Source of the DNA: Flavobacterium aquidurense
GTDB taxonomy: Bacteria; Bacteroidota; Bacteroidia; Flavobacteriales; Flavobacteriaceae
Length of the DNA stretch: 64,000 bases
Assembly: GCF_001404985.1 (NCBI RefSeq)
Contig: NZ_JRLF01000011.1
Span: forward strand, 62,001 to 126,000
Reading direction: 5' to 3'
Each line of letters opens with the position of its first letter. Within the stretch, counting starts at the first letter, position 1. This document shows positions 55,171-64,000 of the stretch, one piece after another. The notes below the pieces were generated by a model, which saw only the letters and a program-made list of their open reading frames with translations, was not told the DNA's origin and did no database searches. The position numbers and the translations under genes were made by a program.

Positions 55171-58100
55171 TTAGAATGATATGTTGAAATTAAACGACCA
55201 TGTTCTAAGCGTAGGATACCCTACAGAAGAATTGTCATACATATTGCGATAATGATTTGGATATGGGTTGTATAAGTCCCAAAGATTATTACCTGTTATT
55301 CCTAATGTTATGTTTGCGATTTTAGTATCAGCAAAAACTTTTTTAGGTATGTCGTATCCAATACTTAAATTTCGAACGAAACAACGGAAAGTGTTCAATT
55401 GCCAGAAATCAGACGGGCTTGAAATATTAGACCATTGTGCCAGGTTAGGATATTTTCCGTTAGGATTATCAGCTCCGTACATATCATTCCAGAATGTTTC
55501 ATGCGACCACATACTTGCTGCAGTAGAAGTTCCTTGTTGTACTAAGTCTACAAATGTAGCACCTCCCCATGAAGTTGAAATTTGAGTTCTTAAGTAAAAT
55601 CCTTTAGCTTTAAATCCTAAGTTTGTAGTAAATCCATAAGTTCTGCTGCTATTTGCTAATTTCACATAATCATTCTCTTTCATGATCTGACCATCTGGTG
55701 CTCCTAAACTTCCGTCAGGATTAAGTTGTCCTGCAACATCCTGATAAGCCAAAGATCCTTTTGAAATTCCTGAAGCCGTATTGATGTCGAAATATCTTGG
55801 TACAGTACCTGCTGCTGTTGCACGCTCTGTTAAATAAGCCCAGTAATTGGCAATATCTGCATCTGTGCGTAAAATACCATCACCTGTAGAAGTCCCTTTC
55901 CAGGTTGCAAATCCCCAAACAGGATTAAATCCTATTGATTGTCCTTCTCTAACAGCATTATTAGACGGAGCTACAACTGCCTGAGTTGGGTATTTTTTAA
56001 CTTCATTATCTGCATAGCTAAAGTTAATACCTATATCATAACTAACATCACTTTTTATTTTATCACTCCAGTTTAGGCTAAACTCAGCTCCCCATGCATC
56101 AACTGCAGCATAGTTTTGTTCCGCAAATGCTCCTCCAATAGAAATTGGCACACCTGCAGCACTACTCATGTCAGTTAACATATTAGTAGTTTTGTCATAA
56201 TAAAAATCTGCTGTAAAATTTAATCTGTTTTTAAGCACATTAAAATCAAAACCAAGGTTGTTTTTTACAGTTGTATCCCATGTAGCATCTCTGTTTGGAT
56301 TTACTCTAGGTGTTAAACCTGAAGCATTTGTCCCTCCATTTCCTCCAAATTGGAAACCTTTATCAACGATAACATCATAAAATTGAACCCATTTCCAAGG
56401 CTGAAGGTTGTCTTTTCCTGTTTTACCAATAGAGTAACGAACTTTAAAGAAGTCAACCCAGGCTAAATTTCTTGAGAACCATTCTTCTTTAGAAATTACC
56501 CAACCCAATTGAAGCGATGGAAAATATCCCCAGTAATGTTCCGGAGCAAACTTTGTAGAAGCATCGCTACGAAAAAGAAATTGTGCTAAATATTTTGATT
56601 TATAACTATAATTAATACGTCCAAAATAAGACAGTGTCCCTCCTTCTACTTTAGATGCAAGACTGTTTGATTGGTTTAAAGTTCCTGCTGTAGCTGCACT
56701 TCCTAAATAATCTTTAGAGGTGTTTTCGAATGCTAAACGAGTAGTCGTATTATAGATCTCAGATGCTTCACCACCAACCATTGCACCAATTTGGTGATTT
56801 CCAAATGTCCTGTCGTAATTGATCATAAAGTCACCCTGAGTACTTTTACTGTCACTATTGTTATAGTAAACTCTTGAGTTTCTTACGTTAGTTTCTAAAA
56901 GATAATCACCTTGAGGGTTTGTATTAAGATTATAGAAGCTAGGATCAGCTGCACTTAAAAGATGGTTGTCTTGTGTTTCATAATTTCTAATTCTTACCAA
57001 ATCATAAGGTAATTGAATTTGTTCTGTGTAGTTTGAACTTTGAGTTCTTGAATACGTAACTTTAGCAGAAAGTCCTTTTACTGCTGCTACTTTATAATTC
57101 AACGAAGCATTAACGTTAGTTGAGTTATCATCACTTATTTGATGTGAACCATTGTTTAAATTAGCAAAGTAATTCCATCCTGCAATTGTATTATTAGCAT
57201 TTGCACTTCCTAAGTTTTTGTTTGAATTAGGAAATGGTGATACATAATATTGCTGACCTCCAATAGTTGTCTGCCATGGCACGTGTTGCGGCATGTGCAG
57301 CAAGAAACCATAATCAGCTTGTTCTCCACCAGCTGCCGATGCAAAACTACCATCACTAATATTGGCAGATGCTTTACTAAAAGTTTTATCAGTAGTTCCT
57401 GAAGTTCCTGAAATAGAAGCAGAAAGTTCTAAGTTTTTTGCAATTTTTGCATTAAGTCCTGTACGATAGTTCCATTTATCATACTTTTGATATCCTAAAT
57501 TTGCATCCTGAGTAAAATAAGTTGCTCCGGCAAAATAAGTGATATCTTCACCTCCACCACTTACATTAAAAGAATGTTTTTGTTGAATAGCCGGTTTCCA
57601 AGCCTCTTTTAACCAATTATTATTCAAACCTTTCATTTGCTCCAATTCAGCAGCAGAATATAATTTGGTTGTTTCAATATTTGGCGTTTGATTGGTCAGG
57701 AATCTATTGCTGAAAACTCCAAACTCGTATGCATTCATTACTTTACTATGGCTTACAGCATCATTAACAGCAAATTGACTATTATAAGAGAATTTTGCTT
57801 TACCTGCTTTTCCTCTTTTTGTTTTTACAACAATGGCTCCTTGTGAAGCACGAGCTCCATAAATTGCGGCCGAAGCATCTTTTAAAACCGTAATACTTTC
57901 GATTTCAGAAGGATCTAATCTATTAAATTGCTCTAATGTTGGTTTACCATTTGTTGGGTCAACCTGAATCATATCATCAATGATTACTAAAGGTATAGTT
58001 GAATTTCCATCTTTAGAAAAACCAAAAGACTGACGGATCTGAATGCTTGAAGCATCTCCCGGACGTCCTGAACCTCCCGAAACAGAAAGCCCCGGAACCA

Positions 58101-58554
58101 ATCCTTTTAAAGCATCAGATAAATTAGCTACAGGTAAATCCATCAAATCATCAGGCTTAATAGTAGCAATTGCTCCTGTAATCTCTTTTTTTCTTTGAGT
58201 ACCGTAACCTACAACTACGATATTTTCGAGTTGATTAGAATCTTCTGTTAGTTTTGTACTCACAATAGTACGACCGTTTAATGGTACTTCTGATTTTCTC
58301 ATTCCAATGAAAGAAAAAACTAAAGTTGCCCCGCTTTTTACTTTAATTGTATACTGTCCATTAAAATCTGTCGTGACTGTGTTTTTTGTAGATTTTTCAG
58401 TTACGTTAACTCCGGGTAATTGACCTCCTAGATTGTCAGTAACAGTTCCCGTTACAGTTACAGTAGTGTAAGTGACTGTGTTTTGAGCATAACTCATCAC
58501 CGTCATCATGGTAAACAAAAGAAAACTACATCTCTTTATAAGTGCTTGTTTCAT
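55171..58554 (-). CDS. susC: SusC-like TonB-dependent oligosaccharide transporter
   Basis: The 1,127-residue product has a signal peptide (LLFTMMTVMSYAQNT) and a carboxypeptidase-regulatory-like domain (about 30-110: TVTGTVTDNLGGQLPGVNV). A TonB box and plug follow (NIVVVGYGTQRKKEITGAIA, LSDALKGLVPGLSVSGGSGR), then a 22-stranded barrel ending LRTWSFNFNISF. There is no STN domain, so it is not an anti-sigma-coupled transducer. With SusD it imports oligogalacturonides or rhamnogalacturonan fragments. A promoter and direct-repeat operator lie at 58688-58732, and the pair seems to be the regulatory head of the long downstream gene series. Confidence 0.96.
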   Translation of the reverse strand: MKQALIKRCSFLLFTMMTVMSYAQNTVTYTTVTVTGTVTDNLGGQLPGVNVTEKSTKNTVTTDFNGQYTIKVKSGATLVFSFIGMRKSEVPLNGRTIVSTKLTEDSNQLENIVVVGYGTQRKKEITGAIATIKPDDLMDLPVANLSDALKGLVPGLSVSGGSGRPGDASSIQIRQSFGFSKDGNSTIPLVIIDDMIQVDPTNGKPTLEQFNRLDPSEIESITVLKDASAAIYGARASQGAIVVKTKRGKAGKAKFSYNSQFAVNDAVSHSKVMNAYEFGVFSNRFLTNQTPNIETTKLYSAAELEQMKGLNNNWLKEAWKPAIQQKHSFNVSGGGEDITYFAGATYFTQDANLGYQKYDKWNYRTGLNAKIAKNLELSASISGTSGTTDKTFSKASANISDGSFASAAGGEQADYGFLLHMPQHVPWQTTIGGQQYYVSPFPNSNKNLGSANANNTIAGWNYFANLNNGSHQISDDNSTNVNASLNYKVAAVKGLSAKVTYSRTQSSNYTEQIQLPYDLVRIRNYETQDNHLLSAADPSFYNLNTNPQGDYLLETNVRNSRVYYNNSDSKSTQGDFMINYDRTFGNHQIGAMVGGEASEIYNTTTRLAFENTSKDYLGSAATAGTLNQSNSLASKVEGGTLSYFGRINYSYKSKYLAQFLFRSDASTKFAPEHYWGYFPSLQLGWVISKEEWFSRNLAWVDFFKVRYSIGKTGKDNLQPWKWVQFYDVIVDKGFQFGGNGGTNASGLTPRVNPNRDATWDTTVKNNLGFDFNVLKNRLNFTADFYYDKTTNMLTDMSSAAGVPISIGGAFAEQNYAAVDAWGAEFSLNWSDKIKSDVSYDIGINFSYADNEVKKYPTQAVVAPSNNAVREGQSIGFNPVWGFATWKGTSTGDGILRTDADIANYWAYLTERATAAGTVPRYFDINTASGISKGSLAYQDVAGQLNPDGSLGAPDGQIMKENDYVKLANSSRTYGFTTNLGFKAKGFYLRTQISTSWGGATFVDLVQQGTSTAASMWSHETFWNDMYGADNPNGKYPNLAQWSNISSPSDFWQLNTFRCFVRNLSIGYDIPKKVFADTKIANITLGITGNNLWDLYNPYPNHYRNMYDNSSVGYPTLRTWSFNFNISF

Positions 58555-58687
58555 AAATGTTTTTTTTGGTTAGGTTAGTAATTGTTAGTGTTAGTCATGT
58601 TTAATATGCTTTCAATCTAATAAACAAAATGAAAAGTAATCTTAAAGTATTTATTAAATGTTAAAAACACATTTATTAATTTTGAAC

Positions 58688-58732
58688 CAAAAATATAACG
58701 ATTGCGTATTACAACCGTCCTGTAGTATCCTG
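58688..58732 (-). promoter_or_regulatory. susC promoter with direct-repeat operator
   Basis: On the minus strand CAGGATACTACAGGACG (58732-58716) holds two CAGGA half-sites exactly 10 bp apart. After 20 bases comes TATTTTTG (58695-58688), a perfect TAnnTTTG -7 element. The leader to the ATG at 58554 is about 125-130 bases. The operator closely resembles that at 27147-27163 and would suit an AraC-type DNA-binding domain such as that of a hybrid two-component regulator. Confidence 0.55.
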
Positions 58733-59218
58733 CTTCAATACTATTATGCCAAAAAATTACACTTAAAAAAACAATATTAATAAAAAAATTAAAGAAAAAA
58801 TGTATGTATCAGAAAAAATGAAGAATAAGTTTGACTATTATCCAATACAAAAAGTACTTTTATCTAAAAAGAAGAAAAAAAAACAGTAAAAGCAATTATA
58901 CGTTATTTAATTCGTAAAATTGATTTAGTTGAAGCTTGATAACGAAATGATTAAAGAATATATTTCGCAAATATATACTTACGACTTTTTGCCAAAATCC
59001 CACTTAAAATTGTATAAAAAACCTACAACATCCCTTAAAAATATTGGCCTGAACTTGCTGTGGATCGTAGAAAAAAAAATTGTTTTTTAAACGTAATTTC
59101 TGACCAATAAATTTCAATGGACATTTTATTACATAAAAAAAACAAAATTTTGTTTAACCCTTGAAGGAACAGTGGTTCTTAAAGAAAAATAATTCTATAA
59201 AACAACAATTCTTTATGG
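58733..59218. other. AT-rich gap between CE8 and the susC promoter
   Basis: About 490 bases contain no gene and none of the repeat families of the other gaps. The sequence is A/T-rich with several A-tracts. Together with the promoter it forms a 664-base upstream region for susC, long enough for extra regulator sites, but I found only the operator at 58716-58732. Confidence 0.5.
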
Positions 59219-60204
59219 TCATTTATTCGGATCCCATCCATTTAAAACTAAATCTCTGTCGTATTTCTTACTATCTGACTTTTTAAGCTGATGTGACCAT
59301 GAAACTCTTTTCGATACGTTTTTTGCACTTTGACCTTTGCTGGCATATTCTGCATAATAAGCGGTTTTATCCTTGTCAGGAAATCTTGTATCAATCCACT
59401 CATTCCATCCTTCAGGTATGATATGCGAACCTATATCTGTATTTATAAAAACAGTTTGTGCATACGGTCTCCATGGTCTTCCTAAAAAAACTTTATCAAC
59501 AGTATTATCTTTGGCTGTAAGTTTGCAATCTGTAAAAACAAAACCATATGCCTGATCTTTAGGAGTTGAAGCTGCTGTAATATAAGAATTAGTCAAACTT
59601 TCGATTGTGCAATTATAAAATAAGCTGTCGCGGCACCAAAAATAAAATCGGTTGTACCATTTATAAAACAATTTTCAAAATAAGTACGAACATTGCCCTC
59701 TGATAAATAAAGTGTATCCTGATTTCCCAGTATATTACAGTTTTTTACAATTACCCTATCACTTTTTATATGCAAGGCAACTGCCTGTCCTACTCTTCCA
59801 GCCGTATTTTCGACAGTAAGATTTTCGAGTGTGCAATCGTTTGCCTGAATCAAAAAAGAATAAGATGTTGAAGTCCCAAACGCTGTTTTTCCTGAAGTGT
59901 CTGTTTCTCTAAGCGGTTTTCCAGAATAATCATTAAAGGAAATAACGCTTTTATTTCTATCTGATCCTTTTAGTGTAATGAATGTTTTAGTTGACGGAAT
60001 AACCAATTTCTCTGTATAAATTCCGGGTTTAATAGTGATAACAACACGTATAACGGAGTTATCCTTTACATTGTTTATGGCTTCCTGAATAGTTTTAAAA
60101 TCTCCGGAACCATCTTTTGCAACGGTTAATGCCAACTTATTATCGATAGTTTGTGCTGATAAAAAAGCAGTTATTAATAAAAATGAAGTTAAAATGTATT
60201 TCAT
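59219..60204 (-). pseudogene. CE8 pectin methylesterase split by a frameshift
   Basis: The first frame runs from the ATG at 60204 (signal peptide MKYILTSFLLITAFLSAQ) through GIYTEKLVIPS, GNQDTLYLSEGN and GTTDFIFGAATA, then goes out of frame near 59624. The continuing frame restores the family sequence with LFYNCTIESLTNSYITAAST, VFLGRPWRPYAQTVFINTD and PEGWNEW. All CE8 catalytic motifs are present (QD near residue 161, DFIFG near 186, LGRPW near 240). One missing base in the Ala codon before LFYNC explains the break. There is no X-XXY-YYZ slippery site. It is either a recent pseudogene or a sequencing error. An intact gene would de-methylate homogalacturonan ahead of the PL1 and GH28 enzymes. 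Confidence 0.85.
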
Positions 60205-60235
60205 GAATTTTAAATTAAGTAATAAAAAAGGTTTT

Positions 60236-60338
60236 TTGTAATCTTGACGAAGGAAAGATCGCACTCGAAACTCCGCAAGAAAAAACTCTAATCTTTGTCG
60301 AGCTGCTTTTGAGGATTTCTCGTTCCTCGAAATGACAA
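60236..60338. repeat. Dispersed palindromic element (GAGGAAC family), degenerate copy
   Basis: The left end ttgtaatcttgacgaaggaa is eroded, while the right end tctcgttcctcgaaatgacaa is well kept; aatctttgtcg lies inside. The 103-bp element is located just upstream of the CE8 start. Confidence 0.75.
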
Positions 60339-60357
60339 ACTATGTGGCAAAAATTCT

Positions 60358-62379
60358 TTAATGTGACATCCAAACAGTCATTTCGCCTTTGCCTTTATTT
60401 CCCCACGCAAAATACGGAATCAATTTTACAGTAATCTCTTTTTCATCTTTAGCCGAAATAGGTTTGTAAAGTATTTGGTTCCAGGAATTGTTAGCCGCAA
60501 TTGTAGAACTTGCTTCAATGGTTAATAATTTTCTATTTCTTAATTCGATAAAATCTGTTTTGAATTTTGAATTCAGGTTTAAAATCACATCGTTTACACT
60601 TGTATTTGCAGGAAGTTGATCCGACTCTAAACAATAAACCAAAGGGCCTCTTTTTACCGCAACCTGATTTTTAACTTCTTCTACCAAAGGATTGGCTTCC
60701 ATTAATTCTACGGGCATTGGAATATTCAGTTCGATAACATCTCCCTTTTTCCATTTTTGTTCCAGTTTAAAATAGGTTCCTGAAAAGATTTTATCATAGA
60801 TTTTAGAATTATTTACAGAAACTTCGGCACCACTGCTCCATCCCGGAATTCTTAAAAAGAAAGCCTGATTGTCTTTTGGTGCTTTTAATATTTTCAGGAT
60901 AATTTTTCCATCCCAGGGATAATTACTTTGTTGTTCAACTTCAAGCGATTCTCCGCTTAGAGTTTCAGTATTCAAATGGTTACTTCCGTATAAATTTACA
61001 AACAAACCTTCTTTCGAAAGATTGTAAGCATAATTTCCAACTTCGGCAACTGTCCTGGTTACATTTGGCGCACAGCAATTTGATAATTTAATATATCCTT
61101 CGCGTTCATTGCCCCATCTTTGCTGAAAAGGCAAATCATCAGATACATTAAGCGGATTGTTGTAACAAAATTTCTCCCCTTCTAAGTCTACGCCGGAAAG
61201 CACACTATTATACAACGCTAACTCAACAATATCAGCATATTTTGCTTCTCCCGTTATTTGCAGCATTCTCCAATTCCACAATACATTGCCAATATTTGCA
61301 CAGGTTTCTGTATGCGCAGTAGCATTTGGCAATTGAAACGGACGCCCGTATGCTTGATGAATTTTTTGAACCACAGTAGGATCATATGAAGTTCCGTCCG
61401 GAGAAACCCCATCATACAAAGCGCCGCAAGCTCCGGTAATGTACATTTTTCGATACGCTACATCATTCCAGATAGATTCCAGATTGTCCAGTAATTTTTT
61501 TTCTCCGGTTTCTGCATACAAATCGGCAACACCGGCATACAAATAATTGGCTCTTACCGCGTGCCCCATTGCTGTTGTTTGCTGTCTAAACGGAATTCTG
61601 TCCTGATTATCATCGGTTCCGTCACTTGTGGTTCCTCTAATATCGATCAGGTTATTGGCGAGTTCTAAATATTTTGGATTTTTGGTTGTTCGGTACATTT
61701 CGACAATTCCCATATAATGAGACGGACAAATGGCATTTCGAGCCAATTCCGGTGATGCTTTTTTATAGAAATCATATAAATAATCCGCAACACCTTTTGC
61801 AATATTCAGGAAATTAGTTTTTCCTGTAGCACGATAATGAATACAGGCTGCAGTCATCAAATGCCCCATATTGTATTTCTCGAATCCCAACTGTTTTTTT
61901 ACTTCTTCAGGGCCTAAAGTTCCCCAGCGCTCATCTATTAAAACAGGAGTATGAATATACCCGTCCTTGCGTTGTACTCTCGCAAAAAGCGAAATGGCTT
62001 TATCCATTTCTATATCCAGTTTTTTATCTTTTGTTACTGCATAAGTGGCCGCCATACCTTCAAAAATTTTATAAAAATCACCATCATGAAAAGAAGGTCC
62101 GCTAAATTTTCCTTTCATTAAACCTGCCGCAATTTCAAAATTTTTATAGGCATGTGAAACGGAATCATTATGATACAAATTCCACATGTAAGGCAAAGTA
62201 TTTTTTGTTTCTACATCAAATTGTTCTTTCCAGAAACCATTCGTCCAATGTACATCTTCAAGGCCAACACTTTGTAGTTTTGAATATGGACTTTGAGAAT
62301 TTGCAACCAAGCCTTTATTCTGTGCCATAAAAGCACTCGAAAAAAGCAAAGCTAAAAGTATAATGATATTATTTTTCAT
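60358..62379 (-). CDS. GH127/GH146-type beta-L-arabinofuranosidase
   Basis: The 673-residue product has a signal peptide (ALLFSSAFMAQNKG) and the DUF1680 layout: an (alpha/alpha)6 barrel (about 35-450) and C-terminal beta domains. Typical stretches are VHWTNGFWKEQFD, GHLMTAACIHYRATGKTNFL, TGACGALYDGVSPDGTSYD, ATAHTETCANIGNVLWNWRM and KLSNCCAPNVTRTVAEVGNY. The Glu in HTETC and the Cys pair in SNCCAPN correspond to the zinc/thiolate active site of the family. It releases beta-linked L-arabinofuranose from side chains. The gap of about 150 bases to CE8 holds only a repeat. Confidence 0.9.
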   Translation of the reverse strand: MKNNIIILLALLFSSAFMAQNKGLVANSQSPYSKLQSVGLEDVHWTNGFWKEQFDVETKNTLPYMWNLYHNDSVSHAYKNFEIAAGLMKGKFSGPSFHDGDFYKIFEGMAATYAVTKDKKLDIEMDKAISLFARVQRKDGYIHTPVLIDERWGTLGPEEVKKQLGFEKYNMGHLMTAACIHYRATGKTNFLNIAKGVADYLYDFYKKASPELARNAICPSHYMGIVEMYRTTKNPKYLELANNLIDIRGTTSDGTDDNQDRIPFRQQTTAMGHAVRANYLYAGVADLYAETGEKKLLDNLESIWNDVAYRKMYITGACGALYDGVSPDGTSYDPTVVQKIHQAYGRPFQLPNATAHTETCANIGNVLWNWRMLQITGEAKYADIVELALYNSVLSGVDLEGEKFCYNNPLNVSDDLPFQQRWGNEREGYIKLSNCCAPNVTRTVAEVGNYAYNLSKEGLFVNLYGSNHLNTETLSGESLEVEQQSNYPWDGKIILKILKAPKDNQAFFLRIPGWSSGAEVSVNNSKIYDKIFSGTYFKLEQKWKKGDVIELNIPMPVELMEANPLVEEVKNQVAVKRGPLVYCLESDQLPANTSVNDVILNLNSKFKTDFIELRNRKLLTIEASSTIAANNSWNQILYKPISAKDEKEITVKLIPYFAWGNKGKGEMTVWMSH

Positions 62380-62395
62380 TTGATATTAATTTTAT

Positions 62396-62519
62396 CTGCG
62401 TGAGAAAAAAATTAGCTCGCAGATTTAGCAGATTTGGCAGATTTTTTTTATTTGTTTTGGATTAAATTAAAATCTACAATGATCTGCATAAATCTTTTTA
62501 AATCTGCGTGAAACCTTTT
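62396..62519. repeat. CGCAGATTT dispersed repeat (long copy)
   Basis: tctgcgtgagaaaaaaatta, ctcgcagatttagcagattt and, at the far end, taaatctgcgtgaaacct are successive words of this family, between GH127 and the third pectate lyase. Confidence 0.7.
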
Positions 62520-62520
62520 T

Positions 62521-64000
62521 CTATTTTACGAAGAAATTTATCGTTCTGTTCATCGAATCTCCATCGGCATCTTTTACGGTTAACACAAAAGAAGCAAATC
62601 CGGGTTCTATAGCTGTAAAGTCAATGTCTTTTCCTTTTAGAATTACTTTTCCGTTTTTTAGATCCGAGAAAGTATAGACCGGTTTATTCTCATATCCTTT
62701 GAAATAATCCTGAGCCGAAAAAGATATTTTTTCACCGGAATTTACAAAATAATGAGGCGTTGACAACCAGTCTAAATAATGGTCTAGTTGCGTAAATCCG
62801 TCTTTATCTGTATCTGAATTAGCATCAGAGAAATCCCCGGTTTTAGAATTTTCATTTAAGCCAAAAGCTTTTTCCCACCAGTTTGGCAATCCGTCATGAT
62901 CTGTGTCCCAATCTGCCGGACGTGTTTCTGTTGCAAAATTTGGCCATCCTCCTGCATCTTGTTCGTTATCGATCATTCCGCCTAAGCCGCTTTTGCTTCC
63001 TTTATAAGTATAGGTTCCTTTTAGGGTTTCATCAACAATTCGATTATCGTGTTTGTCAAAAAATGGCTGATTGGCACCAACATCCGAAAGTACATTTTTA
63101 TAAGCCGCCTGAGCAGATTGTGTTGCTACGAATGATTCAAAAAACGGTTTATCTACAAAAGTCTCATACTCGACTATTTCTTTATTTGTTACCGTCATTT
63201 TTCTACCTTTTTCCTGAGATTTCTCATCAAAATAACCCGGCATTACATTTCCATTAAAATAGTAACGCTGCATTCCTTTCCCAACTCCTTCATGTTGCGC
63301 ATTTAAGGCAACAAAAATTCCTGTTGAAGCTCCCGGTTTATAAAAATTATTTACAAAATTTACTTCGTTTGCTCCGCCGTCAGTTGTGCGGTGTCCCCAG
63401 TTATAAACCACATTATTTGTAATATCTACTTTACCTGAATAATAACCATCTCCGTTCAAACCACCGCCAATACTCCAGTTTCGTCCATAATTATGGGCCA
63501 GTAAATTATGATGAAAACTACCAATATCACCGCCAATTGTTGCTGCATAACCATGCATTTTTCCTGCTTCGTATTTATCATGTCCAGCAACATTTAAGGC
63601 CTCAGAAATTAAAGTTCGCTGTAATGTGATATGATGTGCACCACGAGAACTAAACGATTCGTCAATAGTCCAGCTTATAGAACAATGATCGATTATACTG
63701 TAATTTGCTCCCGTTAATCCCATTCCGTCATAAGTAGTTCCGCCACCAATTCTAACTTTCAAAAAACGAACAACACCATCATTTCCTGTAAGTCCAATTG
63801 GCGCTCTGCTAATCGTAATTCCTTCTCCCGGTGCGGTTTGACCTGCGATCGTAATATAAGGTTGATTTACTACCAATCTCGAAGCCAGTTTAATATTTCC
63901 TGATACATTAAACACAATCGTTCTTGGACCAATTTGCTGGTTTACCGCGTCACGCAAACTTCCAGGACCATCATCGTTTAAATTCGTTACTTCCAGAACT
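62521..64000 (-). CDS. PL1-type pectate lyase, N-terminus off the right edge
   Basis: The frame is open to the window edge; the sequence before LRDAVNQQIG is VLEVTNLNDDGPGS, so the true start lies beyond 64000. About 493 residues are visible. The beta-helix region shows TIAGQTAPGEGITISRAPIG, HCSISWTIDESFSSRGAHH and NNVVYNWGHRTTDGGANEV. A calcium-binding stretch (DTDHDGLPNWWEKAFGLNEN, DTDKDGFTQLDHYLDWL) and a C-terminal Ig/cadherin-like domain (about the last 75 residues, ending DSMNRTINFFVK) follow. It is a third, more distant relative of the tandem pectate lyases, with an extra domain they lack. Confidence 0.88.
   Translation of the reverse strand, partial: VLEVTNLNDDGPGSLRDAVNQQIGPRTIVFNVSGNIKLASRLVVNQPYITIAGQTAPGEGITISRAPIGLTGNDGVVRFLKVRIGGGTTYDGMGLTGANYSIIDHCSISWTIDESFSSRGAHHITLQRTLISEALNVAGHDKYEAGKMHGYAATIGGDIGSFHHNLLAHNYGRNWSIGGGLNGDGYYSGKVDITNNVVYNWGHRTTDGGANEVNFVNNFYKPGASTGIFVALNAQHEGVGKGMQRYYFNGNVMPGYFDEKSQEKGRKMTVTNKEIVEYETFVDKPFFESFVATQSAQAAYKNVLSDVGANQPFFDKHDNRIVDETLKGTYTYKGSKSGLGGMIDNEQDAGGWPNFATETRPADWDTDHDGLPNWWEKAFGLNENSKTGDFSDANSDTDKDGFTQLDHYLDWLSTPHYFVNSGEKISFSAQDYFKGYENKPVYTFSDLKNGKVILKGKDIDFTAIEPGFASFVLTVKDADGDSMNRTINFFVK

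Noticed and set aside
59593..59671. Programmed ribosomal frameshift in CE8
   Set aside because: The overlap has no slippery heptamer, and a single lost base explains the break more simply.
62883..63257. 124-codon plus-strand frame in the pectate lyase
   Set aside because: It is antisense to a clear PL1 gene and its translation is low-complexity, with many Leu/Phe and no family match.

Overview
The window looks like a low-GC member of the Bacteroidota, most likely a Flavobacterium or a close relative. The evidence is a SusC/SusD pair, lipoproteins and signal peptides of Bacteroidota type, promoter elements of the TTTG / TAnnTTTG class, several flavobacterial DUF families (DUF4272, DUF2271, DUF3826, DUF6298), and intergenic gaps crowded with small dispersed repeats. 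No rRNA, tRNA, CRISPR array or transposase was seen.

Layout. (1) 1-6824, minus strand: the N-terminal 2,274 residues of a giant exported protein. It has a jelly-roll/DUF8202-like head, a cadherin-like domain and at least 19 in-register 81-residue MBG repeats, and it runs off the left edge. (2) 6825-7866: a long AT-rich gap ending in a good promoter. (3) 7867-13604, plus strand: exported ankyrin protein, DUF2271 protein, PepSY-flavodoxin-FNR membrane reductase and ApbE FMN transferase. This looks like an envelope flavin/redox module, and the DUF2271 protein carries a TGAS sequence resembling an ApbE target. (4) 13624-15599: a DUF4272 protein (minus) divergent from a small lipoprotein (plus), closed by a bidirectional terminator. 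(5) 15668-64000: about 48 kb entirely on the minus strand, one very large pectin polysaccharide-utilisation locus (PUL).

Read 5'->3' on the minus strand, the PUL encodes pectate lyase (partial), GH127, a frameshifted CE8 pectin methylesterase, SusC, SusD, PL1, DUF3826, PL1, a beta-helix/DUF6298 fusion, a GH140-like enzyme, GH28, GH43, a sialidase-fold propeller protein, GH78, an esterase with an STN-like head, GH95, an MGH1-like (alpha/alpha)6 hydrolase, GH78, a second sialidase-fold lipoprotein, an exported isomerase-like TIM barrel, an alpha-uronidase-like enzyme, and two GH2 enzymes. Lyases, the esterase and GH28 would cut and de-esterify the galacturonan backbone. SusC/SusD would import oligosaccharides, and GH78, GH2, GH43, GH127, GH95, GH140 and uronidase activities would take apart rhamnogalacturonan-type backbone and side chains. 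No hybrid two-component regulator and no GH105/GH88 unsaturated-uronyl hydrolase lies inside the window, so the locus probably continues to the right or is controlled in trans.

Two minus-strand leaders (upstream of susC and upstream of the sialidase-fold lipoprotein) share a 10-bp-spaced direct repeat that could be the operator of this regulon. The gaps between PUL genes hold about ten dispersed-repeat families, two of them with one family inside another. These repeats also produce spurious N-terminal extensions on several genes, so starts were chosen at the ATG that precedes the signal peptide.
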